Below are positions 50,301 to 57,369 of a stretch of DNA of 64,000 bases, one piece after another (position 1 is the first letter of the stretch; each line of letters starts with the position of its first letter). Where the stretch lies: the NCBI GenBank assembly GCA_902702965.1, contig CACRXP010000116.1, positions 1,112,273-1,176,272 of the forward strand, in the 5' to 3' direction. The stretch is from Spirometra erinaceieuropaei (taxonomy: Eukaryota > Platyhelminthes > Cestoda > Diphyllobothriidea > Diphyllobothriidae). Both the position numbers and the translations under genes were made by a program. Below the pieces are notes generated by a model, which saw nothing but the letters and a program-made list of their open reading frames with translations, was not told the origin of the DNA and ran no database searches.

Positions 50301-53300
50301 GTTATCAGGAATATCTTCCTTCCTATCTATCCTTCCTTTTTATTAAAATTCCGATTACAACCTTAAGTCCTTTTAACTATTTGTTCGTTACCCGGCCCGT
50401 CGTCAGGTGCTTCGTTAAAGTTTGTTTCAAATGTTTCTAGTCCGTCTTGGATCTGTAAAAGCAAATTTTCTTAAATTGCGCCATTTTCACCGATCTTTCC
50501 TACGGAACTCACTTGTCTCGTTTTGCCTTACGGACTCTCTCTTGCGATCCCAACCAGCAGCCGCACAGAAGCGCATGATATAGACAGAATGGTATTACCA
50601 ACAAAGACCAGGGAAAATGGAATGGTTATTTCCGGCTTATTATCCGTTGTCGTCCAGTCATACCCAATACCGAAGTGTGAAACACCTGGGGTTCGATCTC
50701 GCGACCTGAAGTCCAACGCCTCTAACCACTGAGCCAGAGGCTCGTTGTGTTTTCGGTTGTGATCGGGAATGTACAATGGTTGAAGGGTTGTGTATGACTG
50801 GCTGACGACGGCTAATGAGCTAAAATGACCATTCCTGTCTCCCTTGTCTTTTTTGGTAATAGCATTCCGCATACAACCATCAGTGTTCATAAACAGAACC
50901 AATCTCCCTCTAAAATATCAAATAATGTAAGTGTACTCAAGCCGAACATTTCCATTTACGGAATGCTTCAAAACTAATAAAGAGTGAAGCTGAACTTCTT
51001 TTGTAATAATCTGCTGCTTCTGCCGGGGGTTAAATTTGTACACAAGTGCTGATTAACGGCCAAAAACGCCCTCGCAGTTTCATACAGTTGAAACAAATTT
51101 TAGTCTTAATTTTGATAGTAAAACCCTCAGATTTTATACTATCATACCGTAGCTATCTGATCTCGTAGAATGCTTGTCTAATTTACATCGCTCCCACGTA
51201 AACTGCGGATCAACTAGAGGGACAGGGTACTCCAAATGTCTTCTCCTCTCCTCTTTCATAACGACTTCGTAGATGATAGTTACAGTGTAGCCGTCAGTGT
51301 AGATGACAAAAGTAATTAAGAGTATGAGTATTTCATTGGTAATGCTGACTTTGAAAAAGAAGAATGACAGTAAAGTGTTCAGTGCCTTGCTTTCAAAAAG
51401 AGGCGTTTGAAATGCAATCAGACAAATACACGTGTAACTGTTAACCCATCTCGCTTCTTTCCAAATGACATGATTGGAACTGCTTTTCAAACTGTTGAAG
51501 GGTGACTGGAACTGGAATCAGATCTCATCATTTACTCATCGCTGCGGTTCAGTTAGCTTATAAGATCATCAAGGCACTTTGTATAATCTACCTAAGTCAC
51601 CTATGGCAGTGAAATCTACTAACAAGAGCAGGGTGGTCCACAGTGTTTTTTCATAACGCCTCCCCTTCCTCAGTTTATTAAGACTTCGTTTTGGCCCAAA
51701 GATTGTACTCCACAGAAAACCTTTTTTCCATACTTTCTTTCACGCCGTGTGGGCCTCAGGTGGAGACAATTGGTGACGGCTACATGGTGGCCTCTGGACT
51801 TCCTATCCGCAACGGAAAACTGCATGCGGGAGAGGTTGCAACCATGGCATTGGAGCTGCTCAATCTCAGTGGTTCACTGGTAATTCGGCATCTGCGTGAT
51901 GTGTCGATTCGCCTACGCATGGGGATCCACTCAGGTGGGCCATCGTCATTTAATACTACTACCACTTCTGTTGCTGCCGCTGGCTGAAGTATAAGTAGTA
52001 CTGCACCTGGAAGGACAAACGAACATTGCAATAATCACGTCATTTACTCCCTCTTTTCCTGTGCCTAGTTAGTTTTCCCATTAGGCAGCTTCTAATACCA
52101 CTCAACTCGTTTGTTTGCGGCCCATTGTAGTAAAACCAGCAGACGATCATCATGCACACTAACATAATACTGCATGTGAATGTCGAGGCGTTGAAGACCG
52201 TGGCCTGGAATGTTGTCAACGGCCAAGATAACTCAGACCTCGCAGTCAGTCTGGTGTGTGTTTTGGTGCAGTAGCGAGCTGATAAACTGAGAGTTGGGCT
52301 GTAATTGCTTCTGCTTAATGTGGCCTATATGGCATTCCCAACTAGTGGGGTTCGAACCATCTTCATTATTTTGCTGTTGTGTAAAATCTCGGTCAGTGTA
52401 CGTCGTGGACCAGGGGGTCTGGTGGTACCCCTAGGTGCAAATTTTCGTCGTGTCGGCCACCTGCGCTTTCTTTCGCCTCTGGCCTTTTGGACTCTGCCTT
52501 GACAACGGATCCAGGTGGGTGGGAAGGAGGAGAGGGTGCATTGGATGCGTCGCAAGTCCGCTTCCGTCCTTGCTCTCACCCTGCTGTGCAGCACACGGCG
52601 GATATCATTGACAACGACAGTCGAAATGTCACACGTGAGTGTAGCCACTCATGATGGGTTGGAAATGAACGCATGGATTTTTGACAAATGTAACAGGGCG
52701 GGGCTCACACCAAATAGCAGGCGTCCAAACACACCAACTCACTACGCTCATGATTGTCTACTTCTCTTGCTGCGACCAGCCTGCCACTCTTCAAAAACAT
52801 CAGGCTTTCTTTCCTTTTAACATCTGTCGTTCACAAAAGGAATGCAAAATTAGTTGTCCCACTGGTCGACTGCTCGTCTTTGCGCAAAGAACCTTGTAAT
52901 TCAAACTTCGCTTCCATTCTTGGTAGTTCAAGTTCTTGCACTAGGGCTTCAAATGGAGGAGAGAAAGATAAAAATGAACTATTGTTAATATTTTGCCCTC
53001 AAAGCAAGGCCAACAATGTAGTTTTGGAGAGAGGAACCCTGAGGTCTTTCTATGGTTCCATGTACCGTGATGACTGGAAAGGTAGACAGCTGCATTCTGC
53101 GGGTGGAAAATTTGATCTGATAATATAAGGCAGACCTTTTTAGCCTTACTTTGAGGTCCTCTTTCTGGCTTCGTTAATTTCTCCATTTAACGCATTGTTT
53201 TCCCGACTTCATACACCTACTAAGAACATTCAAATATATCAACGAAAGCCTTCATCACCACCATGCTTGCATTTTTTTACCTGTAAATGCAATAATAAAT

Positions 53301-56300
53301 AAAGGAGACTCAGTCCATCATTATAAGACAACTAATATTCAGCCAAACGGATTCTACCCTTACCGACTTCCTAGTCTTCACGTTCGGTTGGGTTGGGAAA
53401 CCTTTGACGTCCAAGTACTGTATGAGGATTCCTTATGTCAGGTTTCCACAATTGAACCACCAATCTAATGTGTTTTCCCTAAACCAACGACCTGATGTTT
53501 CTGGTCTGAATAAACTAAAAATACACATTTTTCTCATCCCTTAATTCACTTTTACATAAGCGTGTACATTTTCGCTTCTGTTTTGCTTTTCTAAAGGCGC
53601 ATGCGTTGCGGGTGTTATCGGTCTAAAGATGCCGCGTTATTGTCTCTTTGGTGATACGGTGAACACCGCGTCAAGAATGAAGTCTTCGGGTGAAGGTGAG
53701 ACGTTAAATTGACTAAGACATTCATTAGAGCTTAGTGACTTCACTAAATCATGAGCAAGAGAAGTAGAGCAGTTGACAAATGAGCACGAATATTTTGACC
53801 ATTATGACAGCCCAGGGCTCACAGTGCATTGGGGTTTTAGCATCGCTCAGATCAGATGAAAACATTACAGATCATTCTGCGCTGGGTTAGTCACCTTCGG
53901 AGCGTCTACAAACATCCATATTTAGTCTTCAAAGCGCTGCTCAACGGAGTTAAGCGAACTGAGCAAAAACAACGCATCTCTCAAGGAAACAATCTAAACT
54001 GATGTTGACTGCTGGTGGGCCAGCCCCACTCCACACCTGACAACATACTCGATTGTTCGCAGTGTCTGATACCTTGAAAAGTCACGCTTTAGGCATTGTG
54101 GAGACAGATGTGTTTCCTCAACGGAGGATCTTTTTACTTATCATTACAACCGTAATGAAAGCTAACTCATTTGGACCTGTCGCCAAGGCATCTGTCAACT
54201 GAAGACTACTGGAACGATCTTCGCAAGTATCCTGCTGTGTCGCCCTACAGTACAACCTAAATAAAAATTTATTCCTGATTGCGTATTGTGAGCTATGCAA
54301 AAGGGGGCGATGGCATCGACATCAATTTGACTGCCAGAATCGAAAACAGAAGTGTTAGAGAGGGGAACGTGTTGCAACAGCACCGTTTTTGACATGATGA
54401 AAGGCTTAAAAGGGGTGAACAGGCACCAATCGTGAAACATGGTAAAAAAATTCGTTACACAACAAACATTACAATCACCATTTGTAATGCGGAATCGAAG
54501 GCCGTCTCATCTGGTGGGAATCAGTCACATACAGAAAGAGCCACAAGCCCAATCCAACCCCATATGTCTACAACACCAAAGAACACTTATAGGACTGAAT
54601 TACCAACAATGAGATCAGATATCCTGTCAGTGTGTGACACCTCTACGTTCAGCAAATGGCAAACTAAGCGAGGATTCCAATGACGACGTTTTTGGACGAC
54701 AGACGTTTTCTGCCTGTGTTTTCCTACCATAAACTAACACTTATCGTCTGAATCGACCTCGTTTAGCCTCTCCGAATCAAATGCACCATCATCAATAACA
54801 ACGACGAAACATAATAGTAAATACGATTCACGCATTCAAACGGTCCCCGTGTAGATTTCTCCTCGAAACCTGAGCAACTGTCAGCATTTAACGAACACTC
54901 ACAGAATCCTTGCATGCTGACCTGCACTTCAGTCCCTCACCAATGCGATTGGACGCCCCATGGCAATCGTCGTTATGAAGACAACCTTGTCACACCGCAA
55001 GACGCCCATTGCATCTCCGTTATTTGATGACACTAGCAATTGCCAATAACTGTACGTGAATTGCCACACTGAACTCAACGGCTGGAAATGAACTCCTGTT
55101 CCTTGTGTTAGGAGAATCCTCAAAACGTCCTAGCCGGACATTATTCTGGCTTGCTCTCTCTCTCGGATTTTTGAAATTAGGACATCAAGCGCAGTAGGAT
55201 ATAAGACCTAGCGGAGAGGACAGTTGCCAGTCTGACAACAATTACTGCATGTGTTGGGAAAAAAGTAGTGTAGACTAAGTAGCAGAAATTACTTTAAAAA
55301 AACTGTATTCGCTATTTCCACTCACTAAATTAACAAAATAAAAGATGTTACTCACAACATTGACAGTAAATGATAGCACACAGCGGGAGGCGTTTTCATA
55401 AATGCACCTCGTTGTCGAGGACTAAAGTGCTTTATTACCGTTTTCTCAGGAGGGCGAATACACGTCAGTCCATCCACAAAGGCGATTTTGGAGGAACTCG
55501 GCGGCTATCATCTAAGCCACCGCGGCAAAGTCATCCTGAGAGGAAGGGGCGAAATTGACTCCTACTGGCTCGTTGGAAAAGAAAAATCAACGAATCCATT
55601 GCCAGAAGCTCCAGACAGGTGAATGAAGCATTAAACATCAAACTATTTAAGAAATGATAAACAGGCTGACGATAATAGTGAACTGGTTTTTTACATAAGA
55701 AACCACAAGAGATTCTTAGTTATGGACGTGACATTCGGTCAAGTCGTTTTAAAAGACATTCTTCCTCTTCCCTACGAAGAGAACATTCTTGATGTAAGAA
55801 AGTTGTTGAGTCTCCGTAAAACGTGCTAGCTGACAAGAACAAGGTAAATGAAGGCTAAATAAAACCTCATATTTCTCAAAATTTTGACGAAGGGTAAGGG
55901 TTTGCTGTAATTGGCAAGGGAAAAAAATCTGGAGAGATGCGACCAGGCGTATTGTCAGTATGGCTGTTACATTGACCGAATCAATAATAAACCACAAATG
56001 CGAAATCCACTGATTTAATAAGCTCAGTTTTAGCATTAGCTATGTCAACAGTATTTAGCCACAGAACTACTGACCACATCCAATGCACAGTCTGCCACCT
56101 GTTGAGCGTTCTACCAGCCAAATTCACTGATTATTTTCTATTAAAATTCCAGCTTTATGAAGTCTCGATCTGTACAAGAGCTTCAATTGTTAGGGATGAA
56201 TGATACAGAAACTAATGGACACCTGGGTACGAATATTTCACAGTGTCCAAAGCCAATGAGTAGTGGTAAACTGAGCGCGAGCGATATCCATCGGTGGTTG

Positions 56301-56516
56301 CAAAACGCCGGTAATCACATGTCACCCAACAACCGCCTGCAGATTCCCTCCCTAGGGGAACGTGGACGACCAACGACTCCCCTGTATCGTAGCGCTCGAG
56401 TCGCCAAAGGCTCCGTCAGCGTCATGAAAAGGGGGAGAAGATTTACGAGGGAGAAAAACAGCCAGAATCGGAGCCAAAGCTCCTCTGTCAAGGAAAACGC
56501 ATCGGCAATCACCTGA
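22554..56516 (+). CDS. Receptor (membrane) guanylate cyclase, 17 coding exons
   Basis: The product would convert GTP to cGMP at the inner face of the plasma membrane in response to an extracellular ligand. I joined 17 exons using GT-AG sites and phase. The sum is 3,591 nt (1,196 residues plus stop). Layout: signal peptide 1-20, ANF-receptor-like ectodomain to about 476, membrane span about 482-504, pseudokinase about 541-805, dimerisation helix about 825-865, cyclase about 866-1065, tail to 1196. The cyclase retains the first metal Asp in FSDIVDF, the second Asp and guanine-selecting Glu in VETIGDGYM, the guanine-contacting Cys in YCLFGD, and the NTASRM Asn/Arg motif. All point to guanylate, not adenylate, specificity. 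The usual length is about 1,000-1,100, and the excess is the C-terminal tail. Ligand and tissue are unknown. Exon 6 and the first exon boundary are the least certain parts. Confidence 0.9.
23326..25695 (+). other. rGC intron 1
   Basis: 2.4 kb, GT-AG. Near 23,492-23,545 a short piece matches the inverted end of the 38.4 kb TIR/tRNA-like element (ACAAAGACAAAGGAGGCTGG, then GTCATCAGCCAG). Nothing else is recognised. Confidence 0.6.
25696..25952 (+). CDS. rGC exon 2: ectodomain
   Basis: Acceptor CCGTAG, donor gtaagt at 25,953. It enters with the one base carried from exon 1 and leaves in phase 0. It encodes [15 protein letters not shown] and about 70 further residues. The hydrophobic IILLAG strand fits the second-lobe beta strand of ANF-receptor folds, and one NMS glycosylation site is present. 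Confidence 0.85.
25953..28519 (+). other. rGC intron 2
   Basis: 2.6 kb. It contains the telomere-like tract at 26.83-27.02 kb and a GC-richer island at about 27,600-27,840, open on the minus strand for 78 codons without a recognisable domain. Confidence 0.55.
26826..27025 (+). repeat. Degenerate telomere-like tract 2
   Basis: About 200 nt of decayed TTAGGG words (GATTAGGGTTAGGTTAAGG, GTCTAGGGTTAAG, AGTAGGGTTATGG). A TTCCAGGGAAATAAGGG start resembles tract 1, and an ACTAAATTCCTCTA string near 27,220 resembles one near 21,510 downstream of tract 1. The two are probably copies of one repeat. Confidence 0.6.
28520..28919 (+). CDS. rGC exon 3: membrane-proximal ectodomain
   Basis: Acceptor GCAACAG, donor gtaccg at 28,920 (weak beyond GT), in phase 0, out phase 1. 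It encodes 133 residues with four N-glycosylation sites (NIS, NVT, NIT, NWS) and a [12 protein letters not shown] block like the family's closing ectodomain strands. The two-Cys ending (DSCLLSPC) precedes the membrane span, as in other receptor cyclases. Confidence 0.8.
28920..30184 (+). other. rGC intron 3
   Basis: 1.27 kb, AT-rich, with an (AGC)n microsatellite of about nine units at 29,788-29,814. No transposon is recognised. Confidence 0.6.
29788..29814 (+). repeat. (AGC)n microsatellite
   Basis: About nine uninterrupted AGC units inside intron 3. It does not overlap any coding exon. Confidence 0.9.
30185..30269 (+). CDS. rGC exon 4: transmembrane span
   Basis: 85 nt, acceptor TGCCTAG after a long T run, donor gtaatc at 30,270. 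With the carried G it reads VNEDYIW, then a 21-residue hydrophobic helix ([16 protein letters not shown]) and a terminal Arg as stop-transfer. Phase 1 in, phase 2 out. Too short for ORF scans, it is placed by phase and by its expected position between ectodomain and kinase homology. Confidence 0.85.
30270..32358 (+). other. rGC intron 4
   Basis: 2.1 kb, AT-rich. No repeat family or coding motif is recognised. Confidence 0.55.
32359..32464 (+). CDS. rGC exon 5: juxtamembrane segment
   Basis: Acceptor GGTTCCAG, donor gtaaga at 32,465, phase 2 in and phase 0 out. It begins [11 protein letters not shown], a basic cytosolic stretch directly after the membrane span, and continues [14 protein letters not shown], the juxtamembrane strand that opens the kinase-homology domain. 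Confidence 0.8.
32465..33479 (+). other. rGC intron 5
   Basis: 1.0 kb, ending in a good pyrimidine tract (CTCCTCTTCTTTGCAATTAG). No repeat is recognised. Confidence 0.55.
33480..33614 (+). CDS. rGC exon 6: kinase-homology N-lobe
   Basis: 45 codons, phase 0 to phase 0, donor gtgagt at 33,615. The open frame starts exactly at the acceptor, with a stop (TAG of the splice site) just before it. It encodes GLFGN, resembling a decayed glycine loop, and ends GDRVAALRN, which lies where kinases have VAxK. The beta-3 lysine is absent. Support is splice-site quality, phase and position; sequence similarity is weak. Confidence 0.6.
33615..34017 (+). other. rGC intron 6
   Basis: 403 nt. The acceptor is uncertain: TTTCAG at 34,009 has the better pyrimidine tract but breaks phase, while CCTGAG at 34,017 keeps phase 0 with exon 6. 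Confidence 0.5.
34018..34161 (+). CDS. rGC exon 7: kinase-homology, C-helix to hinge
   Basis: It encodes [18 protein letters not shown] and [10 protein letters not shown], a close fit to the LRHxNixxFiGa and EYCxRGSL blocks of receptor cyclases. Donor gtatgt at 34,162, phase 0. The 5' edge is uncertain by a few codons (34,010, 34,018 or 34,030). Confidence 0.85.
34471..34542 (+). CDS. rGC exon 8: kinase-homology
   Basis: 24 codons between CCCTTTTAG and gtatgt, phase 0 both ends. [20 protein letters not shown] matches the DxL....i.LD..F..SL..D helix region of the family. The short intron before it (34,162-34,470) has nothing notable. Confidence 0.9.
34543..37636 (+). other. rGC intron 8
   Basis: 3.1 kb. 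Two GC-richer islands stand out against AT-rich intron: 35,240-35,740 (open on the minus strand for 124 codons) and about 36,000-36,640. Neither matches a domain or another part of the window, but their composition suggests inserted repeats. Confidence 0.45.
37637..37793 (+). CDS. rGC exon 9: pseudokinase catalytic loop
   Basis: Acceptor GATTTAG, donor gtgagt at 37,794, phase 0 in and phase 1 out. It encodes GMNFLHKS, then HGRLKSSNC where kinases have HRDLKxxN, so the catalytic Asp is missing as in all receptor cyclases. TDFGVG keeps the metal-binding Asp. This is the family's pseudokinase signature. Confidence 0.92.
38078..38392 (+). mobile_element. Penelope-like GIY-YIG endonuclease fragment
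   Basis: The frame reads [19 protein letters not shown], then [18 protein letters not shown] and [15 protein letters not shown]. This is the GIY-YIG-type endonuclease that closes Penelope-like retroelements (YVGxTGRxLxxRxxEH, H.F.w, LEaWxS...SINR). About 100 residues are open without a stop. The RT that should lie upstream is absent, so it is a 5'-truncated copy ending at a (TA)n tract. Confidence 0.7.
38415..38692 (-). mobile_element. TIR element with tRNA-like core, copy A
   Basis: The ends 38,415-38,463 and 38,644-38,692 are inverted repeats of about 49 nt with two visible mismatches, starting GGCAGAATGCTATTACCGAC. On the minus strand the middle holds a tRNA-like segment: TGGCGCTGTGGGTAGAGGC (box A/D-arm-like) and, about 40 nt on, GCGAGTTCGAGGC (box B-like). 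Both flanks are (TA)n. It codes for nothing. Confidence 0.65.
38819..39082. repeat. Perfect palindrome, 101-nt arms
   Basis: Arms 38,819-38,919 and 38,982-39,082 are exact reverse complements over all 101 nt, beginning TGTCAAGTGGG, with a 62-nt loop. Part of the loop (38,943-38,984) recurs inverted at 39,149-39,190 with one mismatch. The left flank is a (TA)n tract. Confidence 0.95.
39149..39190. repeat. Inverted copy of the palindrome's loop
   Basis: 42 nt matching the reverse complement of 38,943-38,984 with one mismatch, ending CTGCTCATGT. It makes a second, nested inverted pair around the right arm of the palindrome. Confidence 0.9.
39593..39722 (+). mobile_element. Foldback element, single arm
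   Basis: Matches the left arm of the element at 13.5 kb (GATATTCTGCCGCTGC, AGGGGTTCGGCT). It begins directly after a (TA)n tract. The second arm would fall in or beyond the assembly gap that starts 38 nt later. Confidence 0.7.
39761..40103. other. Assembly gap (N)
   Basis: 343 unknown bases inside intron 9. The foldback arm just before it suggests that an inverted repeat caused the break. Confidence 1.
40242..40265. repeat. (AT)n microsatellite
   Basis: 24 nt of AT repeat. Similar short tracts are at 38,400-38,412, 38,804-38,818 and 39,578-39,592, each next to an inserted repeat. Confidence 0.9.
40300..40910 (+). mobile_element. Penelope-like GIY-YIG fragment 2
   Basis: [33 protein letters not shown] and [16 protein letters not shown] repeat the pattern of the 38.1 kb copy with heavier substitution (the conserved TGR reads TVR). 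No RT is upstream. The preceding 100 nt (near 40,310-40,350) carry a CGACGTTTCGAACTCTCACG stretch, which may be the element's own flank. Confidence 0.6.
41114..41310 (+). CDS. rGC exon 10: kinase-homology C-lobe
   Basis: Acceptor CGTTTTAG, phase 1 in; donor gtttgt at 41,311 (weak, but the only one that restores phase 0). It encodes [25 protein letters not shown] and GTPVFRPT, all standard receptor-cyclase blocks. Confidence 0.88.
41311..42553 (+). other. rGC intron 10
   Basis: 1.24 kb, with no repeat or coding motif recognised. Confidence 0.55.
42554..42678 (+). CDS. rGC exon 11: end of kinase homology
   Basis: Acceptor ATTTCAG, donor gttcgt at 42,679, phase 0 in and phase 2 out. It encodes [20 protein letters not shown], the LI..CW.e.P..RP.F block. 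A better-looking gtaaaa at 42,648 would break phase with exon 12, so it is not used. Confidence 0.85.
42679..43293 (+). other. rGC intron 11
   Basis: 615 nt, nothing recognised. It ends in a strong TTCCTTTTCCCAG acceptor. Confidence 0.6.
43294..43434 (+). CDS. rGC exon 12: dimerisation coiled coil
   Basis: Phase 2 in and out, donor gtaagt at 43,435. [25 protein letters not shown] and a Glu/Lys-rich helix to IAKMLP match the signalling helix that couples kinase homology to the cyclase. The hinge spans its junction with exon 13. Confidence 0.92.
43613..43805 (+). CDS. rGC exon 13: cyclase domain, first metal Asp
   Basis: Acceptor GTTTCAG, donor gtctgt at 43,806, phase 2 in and phase 0 out. 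It reads [28 protein letters not shown] and [18 protein letters not shown]. The first metal-binding Asp is in FSD. The usual GFT after DIV reads DFS here. Introns 12 (43,435-43,612) and 13 flank it. Confidence 0.95.
44550..44981. mobile_element. Non-autonomous DNA transposon with telomere-like interior
   Basis: AAAATCGC stands at both borders (44,550-44,557 and 44,974-44,981), an 8-bp target-site duplication. Inside it, 25-bp inverted repeats beginning GGCTAGATCGCAGTT differ at one base (44,558-44,582 against 44,949-44,973). The 416-bp element has no transposase. An 8-bp duplication is typical of hAT-type transposons. About 280 nt of the interior (44,603-44,860) are decayed CCCTAA/CCTAACC words. 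Confidence 0.8.
44603..44860 (-). repeat. Degenerate telomere-like tract 3
   Basis: Decayed CCCTAA words such as AACCCTAATCCTAACC and CATAACCCTAACCC, i.e. TTAGGG on the minus strand. They are wholly contained in the TIR element at 44,558-44,973. Confidence 0.75.
45400..46015 (-). mobile_element. Penelope-like GIY-YIG fragment 3, minus strand
   Basis: Read on minus: [38 protein letters not shown], then after a frame change [16 protein letters not shown]. The leading VVYxIsC, YxxQTGRxL..R..EH and EAWxSsxxSIN blocks give the GIY-YIG endonuclease order. A stop and a shift make it inactive, and the RT is missing. Confidence 0.7.
46403..46640 (+). mobile_element. Solo RTE 3' tail, copy 1
   Basis: About 240 nt matching the end of the RTE element at 1-4378 (GGTCTTCTTAGCAATGTCTTGAC, spelled over two diverged blocks, then CGACGGTCGAACTGTCATG). 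It is extreme 5' truncation, leaving only 3' UTR. Confidence 0.6.
49275..49690 (+). mobile_element. Penelope-like GIY-YIG fragment 4
   Basis: [27 protein letters not shown] and [11 protein letters not shown], then shifted [20 protein letters not shown] near 49,620-49,680. The last block is the SINxHxDLPxxYxxLR ending of Penelope-like endonucleases. The copy is frameshifted and lacks RT. Confidence 0.65.
50585..50869 (-). mobile_element. TIR element with tRNA-like core, copy B
   Basis: Inverted arms 50,585-50,662 and 50,793-50,869 extend over about 77 nt (ends like CAGAATGGTATTACC). The minus strand of the core reads CTGGCTCAGTGGTTAGAGGC, a textbook box A/D arm, and about 30 nt later GAGATCGAACCCC, a box B-like T arm. 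The core between the arms is about 130 nt. A 55-nt stretch before the left arm (50,527-50,583) matches, inverted, the sequence after the right arm of copy A (38,693-38,730). Confidence 0.7.
51760..51934 (+). CDS. rGC exon 14: cyclase core, second metal Asp
   Basis: Acceptor GGCCTCAG, donor gtgggc at 51,935, phase 0 in and phase 1 out. [19 protein letters not shown] carries the guanine-selecting Glu and the second metal Asp. [11 protein letters not shown] and RLRMGIHSG follow. Confidence 0.95.
51935..53596 (+). other. rGC intron 14
   Basis: 1.66 kb. It contains one solo RTE tail (52,195-52,645). The rest shows no motif. Confidence 0.6.
52195..52645 (+). mobile_element. Solo RTE 3' tail, copy 2
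   Basis: About 450 nt aligned in order to 3890-4378 of the RTE element: CCGTGGCCTGGAA, TAATGTGGCCTATATGGC, GTGGACCAGGGGGTCTGGTG and a CGACAGTCGAAATGTCAC end. 5'-truncated within the UTR. Confidence 0.65.
53597..53695 (+). CDS. rGC exon 15: cyclase, guanine Cys
   Basis: Acceptor TTTCTAAAG, donor gtgaga at 53,696, phase 1 in and out. [19 protein letters not shown] and [13 protein letters not shown] are near-invariant in membrane guanylate cyclases. The Cys in RYCLF contacts guanine and the Asn/Arg of NTASR bind the transition state. Confidence 0.96.
53696..55449 (+). other. rGC intron 15
   Basis: 1.75 kb, nothing recognised. Confidence 0.55.
55450..55618 (+). CDS. rGC exon 16: end of cyclase domain
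   Basis: Acceptor TTTCTCAG, donor gtgaat at 55,619, phase 1 in and phase 2 out. It encodes [36 protein letters not shown] and the start of a divergent tail. The YWLVG ends the conserved domain. Confidence 0.92.
56153..56516 (+). CDS. rGC exon 17: C-terminal tail and stop
   Basis: Acceptor AAATTCCAG, phase 2 in; TGA at 56,514. About 120 residues, rich in Ser, Arg, Lys and Asn ([19 protein letters not shown]), with no domain I recognise. Many receptor cyclases stop soon after the cyclase fold, so this tail is an extension of unknown role. Phase agreement with exon 16 is the main support. Intron 16 (55,619-56,152) shows nothing. Confidence 0.8.
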
Positions 56517-56776
56517 ACCTCTGTCAAACTCTGATGTCATATCCCACGTACTGCTGTCTTATGATTCACAGCTTTGGCCCGTGCGAACGACGTTTCAAGT
56601 AACAATAGAGAGTCATAGTAATGCATTTCTGACATTTCATTTTCAATGCACAGAGAACACCTTCGATTCCAGCACTGCTATGAAAACGACTTCATGCACC
56701 TGACTCATCGTTGTCATTACTGTTTGTCAGTATTTCAAAGTAAATAAGCCTTTTCGCTTCAATTTTCAATTTTTCC

Positions 56777-56893
56777 AATAAAACGAATACGATTTTCGAA
56801 CGAAGTACCTGCAGGATAAGTCTCAATTTCGGAATTTCCCGGCCCGATCATAGGTGGCAGCGTACAGTTACTATGAAAGTATCCAAAAATAAA
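56777..56893 (+). promoter_or_regulatory. Candidate poly(A) signals of the rGC gene
   Basis: AATAAA occurs at 56,777-56,782 and again at 56,888-56,893, 261 and 372 nt after the stop. Either could end the transcript. No cleavage site can be read from sequence alone. Confidence 0.5.
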
Positions 56894-56943
56894 GGGTTCA
56901 TTTCCCCATCGAGCCTTACTAGGTTGGGCATGATGCTAAAATA

Positions 56944-57270
56944 CCGCTTCTAAAGTGATTTTGTTTTGCCCTGGCCTAAGATGGTAGCTCCCTGGAGATC
57001 GAATGTATGTCCAGGTTCTCCAACGTGTGTTGCTAGTTGAGAATTTGGGTCTATCTTCCGAGTGGTCGTTTTGTGCTCTGGTAGGCGGGTCTGCAATTCC
57101 CACCCGGTTTCATTAACACAGTTGCAGTCGCCCCCATTGCAACTTATTTCGTAGATAATTGCTGAGGTTTCAGTGGGTGACAATGGGTCCTTAGGTTGCA
57201 TCAGACGGCGCCGAATTTTACTGAGAGAAGCAGGTGTCGGGCACGCAGACGACGGCCAAATGGGCAGCAA
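56944..57270 (-). mobile_element. Penelope-like GIY-YIG fragment 5, minus strand
   Basis: Minus strand: TSAIIYEISCNGGDCNCVNE, TGWELQTRLPEHK and LATHVGEPGHTFDLQGATIL. This is an almost complete GIY-YIG domain with the first Arg of TGR changed to Trp. About 100 residues are open. The RT is missing. Confidence 0.7.
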
Positions 57271-57369
57271 CCCGATGTCTGAAGGGCCATTCCCTACGTT
57301 AAAAGGGTCTCTGAGGCGGCCTCTCGACTGTTACAACCTGCGAGAGTAGGCATAGCCCATTGACCCCAG

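Larger units (their letters stand above)
43806..51759 (+). other. rGC intron 13, 7.95 kb, transposon-rich
   Basis: The longest intron splits the cyclase domain between YK and VETIGDG. It holds the TIR element with telomere-like interior, Penelope-like fragments on both strands, an RTE tail and TIR/tRNA-like copy B. The stretches 46.7-49.2 kb and 50.9-51.7 kb show nothing recognisable. Confidence 0.8.

Noticed and set aside
54118..54700. Possible extra exons in intron 15
   Set aside because: Exons 15 and 16 join in phase with no missing conserved residues, and the open frames there have no matching splice sites.
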